Shown here in pieces: positions 62,001 to 64,000 of a DNA stretch of 64,000 bases. This stretch comes from Paraphysomonas bandaiensis (Eukaryota > Chrysophyceae). Position numbers and translations under genes: made by a program. The notes beneath the pieces were generated by a model, which was not told where the DNA came from, ran no database searches, and worked only from the letters and a program-made list of their open reading frames with translations. Within the stretch, counting starts at the first letter, position 1, and each line of letters opens with the position of its first letter. The DNA is taken from positions 107,221 to 171,220 of the forward strand of contig CBFFRP010000151.1 in the NCBI GenBank assembly GCA_965644295.1. Reading direction: 5' to 3'.

Positions 62001-62860
62001 TGTCCGAAAACTTACTCTGGTGATCTTCGCCCTGGCGCATACATCACATAGACACTGTTCTTTGGAAACACGTTTCGAGAGATGTTTTCGTTTCAGTCCA
62101 GTCCCAATAATTAGCATTCTTTTGTGGGCTTCTACCAACGCATGCTTGTTAAAATGACCCGCTCTCCTATGTAACAGCTCCAGTTCATCCTCACCCGTAC
62201 GGTCACTGAGATTTACTTCTGAATCACTGGATGTCGATACGTCTGGAAGCTCCAATAACTGCTGTGTTGGCACAGCAGTCATTCCATTCTTCATAGGTCC
62301 CTCCAACACCAGCTCATCCGTATTTCTGTCATATATCTGTATACCATACCATACAGTAAATCGATATCCCATATCGTTCAACTTCCGTCCAGAACAAAGA
62401 CACCGATTTATCTGACTTGATACCTCAATGTTCTTCCATGCTCCACGGGAACCTACACTCGTGACGCATATCTCTGACCCTTTTTTCGAACCATTAATAA
62501 CCTTTGATGTGTGCATATGACTATCAAGTATATTCACATCATTTATCAAAAACATTGATGACGAACAACAGGTATCAATGTATGTATAGTGAATATCCTC
62601 ATGCACACTACTGCATATATTCGTCTCATACACATTACATGACAAGTGATACTCTTCCTGTTGCTCGATCATATTTGCTTCGTCTTCGTCAGACAAATCC
62701 GCTGGCTCTCCACGCCTGATGTTTTCAACTGTAAGTAGTCTTTTGTCTGGTTTCCTTCCATCTTGAAACCTCACAGCCTTGCTCTTGCTTTGCGAGTACT
62801 TCTTTTTCGATGCTGGACAATCGATGTGCAAGATGTTCCTTTGACTTACAATTTCTGCAC
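59011..62860 (-). CDS. Copia pol: protease, integrase, reverse transcriptase, RNase H (one frameshift)
   Basis: One open frame from about 62860 to 59316 (about 1,170 codons). The protease-like segment has YIDTCCSSSMF, with Cys in place of the usual Gly of the D(S/T)G triad. The integrase has an HHCC zinc motif (HRRAGHFNKHALVEAH, CLCDVCARAK) and a DDE core with SADIAVY, YHADGAGELIC and NAIEER. The reverse transcriptase has KARLVALGN, VHQLDVSSAFCYADLEDDVY, ALYGLRSSPRQWNKH and LLLIYVDDIII with the catalytic YVDD. RNase H begins HVFSDSDWAGDRLTRRSTTG and SMESEYMAEYAAMQELVWLR. There the frame shifts at a run of five G (about 59345-59349). The end of RNase H (LSENPVYHKRSKHIDIKYHW, ADIFTKALS) continues in another frame to a stop at 59011. 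Confidence 0.95.
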
Positions 62861-63722
62861 CCAGTATATCGGCACTTCCAGGTCGCTGCCCTGTAATCTC
62901 TGTATCCTCTTCATCGGCTTCTTCTTACCGTTGTTCTTCTTACGATGATCCCTCTCTCTGCGATATCGTTTCTTACTGTCTATCAGGGTTCAGCTCCTCC
63001 ACTCTTTTACGCTTCTTCTCCAACGCTTCCTTCCCAGCCATAGTATCATCATAGCCTTCTATCTTACGTGATACAGTTACATAATTAACATCATCATCCA
63101 TCAAGTATAATCCAACTCTCAGTTGAGCATACTCTTCATTGAGCAAGCCTTCTCGTAGTCGACTTGTTTTTGATACCTCCGGGATATCCTGCTGCTGCTC
63201 CTGTAGTTCCTTCAGCAGTAGTTCGAACCGTAGTACGTAGTCCTTCGCCGTCTCCTCCGGACGCATACGGAAAGAACCATATTGAGTTAGAGGTCACTGA
63301 TCCTATTTTGCTTTCCCTCCAGCAAAACACTTCTTCAACTCATCAATCATTACATGTGTTTTGAACCTGTTTACACCACTCCCTTCTGCCTTGAACGCTT
63401 TGTGGGTAAGATGGAATTTACGCAGCGCTTTCGGGGAATGCTGCACCGCATCCCTGCAGTAAGAATAAGCTATGGCGTTCGCCTTCCAATACCTCTTCAC
63501 AGCCTGTCTGTGCGCCTTCTCCTCCATCAACGTGAAGTGGCTGCTCTGAAAGTCGCTCTCCTTAGGTGGCAGTTCCACCGCTACCTCGCTTTGTTCCTTC
63601 CTCATAAGGAATGTCTCGAAGTCCTCAATCCATTGTTCAACGTTAGTCTCGTTGAACTGAGGAACTACTCCTCTATCCTCCTTCTCTCCTCCTCGCTCGC
63701 TACCATGTTGGGAAATGCTCAT
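62861..63722 (-). pseudogene. Copia gag, interrupted
   Basis: The ATG at 63722 lies inside the 5' LTR, 17 bases from its inner edge, and the frame runs through the primer-binding site. It encodes a gag-like helical domain (FNETNVEQWIEDFETFLMRK) and stops with TAG at 63303-63305, then TGA at 63294-63296. The same frame then continues with gag-like sequence (AKDYVLRFELLLKELQEQQ, LREGLLNEEYAQLRVGLYL) to about 62973. The following basic region and zinc-knuckle CRNCKSKEH, then HIDC, are spread over further frames. In this copy gag cannot be translated as one chain without splicing, readthrough or frameshifting. Confidence 0.8.
63694..63705 (-). other. Copia primer-binding site (initiator Met tRNA type)
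   Basis: Directly inside the 5' LTR, in element orientation, lies TGGTAGCGAGCG. Its first eight bases, TGGTAGCG, match the sequence complementary to the 3' end of initiator methionine tRNA used by many Copia/Ty1 elements. Confidence 0.8.
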
Positions 63723-64000
63723 TTTACTTAGATCAAAGAGAGATTAAGTTGTTAGACTAGATAGATTTATTAATATCACGTTTACACGAATTGTGTTAAA
63801 CAACACAAGCTCGTTTTGTGCCATGCATAAATCACTACTTCTGTAGACCTTTCGCTACTAAACATATCTTGAAAGAGCAAACTATTTCAGTTTTCTCAAT
63901 ATCATAACAGCATCTACACATCACCATACTTCACTGTATTCTCGTACATTGTCTTCAAGTACCACATTGAATATACTAGGATACAGTCCATATTCTAATA
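63706..64000 (-). repeat. Copia 5' LTR, partial (295 bp in window)
   Basis: Matches 58545-58837 with one 2-base insertion (AC near 63778). It contains the gag start codon at 63720-63722. It continues beyond the window. Confidence 0.95.

Larger units (their letters stand above)
58545..64000 (-). mobile_element. Ty1/Copia LTR retrotransposon (5' LTR cut by window edge)
   Basis: The element is read on the minus strand. The complete 3' LTR is at 58545-58993; the other LTR begins at 63706 and runs off the window. The LTRs start TG and end CA in element orientation (TGAGAATCCCACATAAC ... CCCAACA). Over the roughly 295 bases that can be compared they differ only by a 2-base indel (near 58616/63778), implying recent insertion. 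A primer-binding site follows the 5' LTR. The order protease, integrase, reverse transcriptase, RNase H defines Copia. The bases beside the 3' LTR (GGTTG, 58540-58544) are one half of a possible target duplication; the other half is outside the window. Confidence 0.97.

Overview
The window is nuclear DNA of a unicellular eukaryote with compact but intron-rich genes. Introns are mostly 50-200 bp, with GT..AG ends in every gene that could be joined, and the standard code gives uninterrupted joined reading frames. Intergenic DNA is AT-rich and loaded with simple repeats, above all (CATA)n. The gene set is typical of a protist or alga: a sugar-transfer-type ATP-grasp enzyme, a hybrid histidine kinase, an OSCA/CSC1 channel, a YccV-domain protein, NRDE2, NSA2, a mitochondrial cytochrome c peroxidase and a Ty1/Copia retrotransposon. 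An algal or stramenopile/haptophyte-like protist is a guess; nothing in the window fixes the lineage. I saw no tRNA, rRNA or CRISPR.

Layout. 0-13 kb: ATP-grasp gene (+), YccV-TPR gene (-), XRRA1-like leucine-rich-repeat gene (-), and an unknown protein with cysteine-containing 15-residue repeats (+). 13-21 kb: a long (CATA)n array, NSA2 (+), a small membrane protein (-), a large inverted-repeat field and a Gfo/Idh/MocA oxidoreductase (+). 21-29 kb: an 18-exon NRDE2 homologue (-). 30-44 kb: an MGRN1-like RING E3 (+), the OSCA channel (-), a dual-specificity phosphatase (-) and a four-exon membrane protein (+). 45-57 kb: an RNF126-like E3 whose first intron is a minisatellite (-), a hybrid histidine kinase (+) and cytochrome c peroxidase (-). 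58.5 kb to the end: a Copia element read on the minus strand, with its 3' LTR complete and its 5' LTR cut by the window edge.

There are no operons. Genes alternate strands, and several gene pairs share repeat-rich intergenic DNA. Exon models were assembled by hand from splice signals, reading phase and family motifs. The totals stay in frame (for example 1,796 codons across 18 NRDE2 exons), which is good internal support.

The observations most worth following up are these. (1) A recurring composition boundary: about the first 0.4-0.9 kb of most coding regions, counted from the start codon, is strongly A/T at third codon positions, and the rest is not. (2) Each of the three long (CATA)n arrays lies just upstream of one or two gene starts. 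(3) Several short foldback or MITE-like repeat families recur in the window. (4) The RNF126-like gene has a zinc-ribbon split by an intron of about 1.4 kb, most of it tandem repeat with a 110-bp higher-order unit. (5) The Copia copy has nearly identical LTRs but a broken gag.
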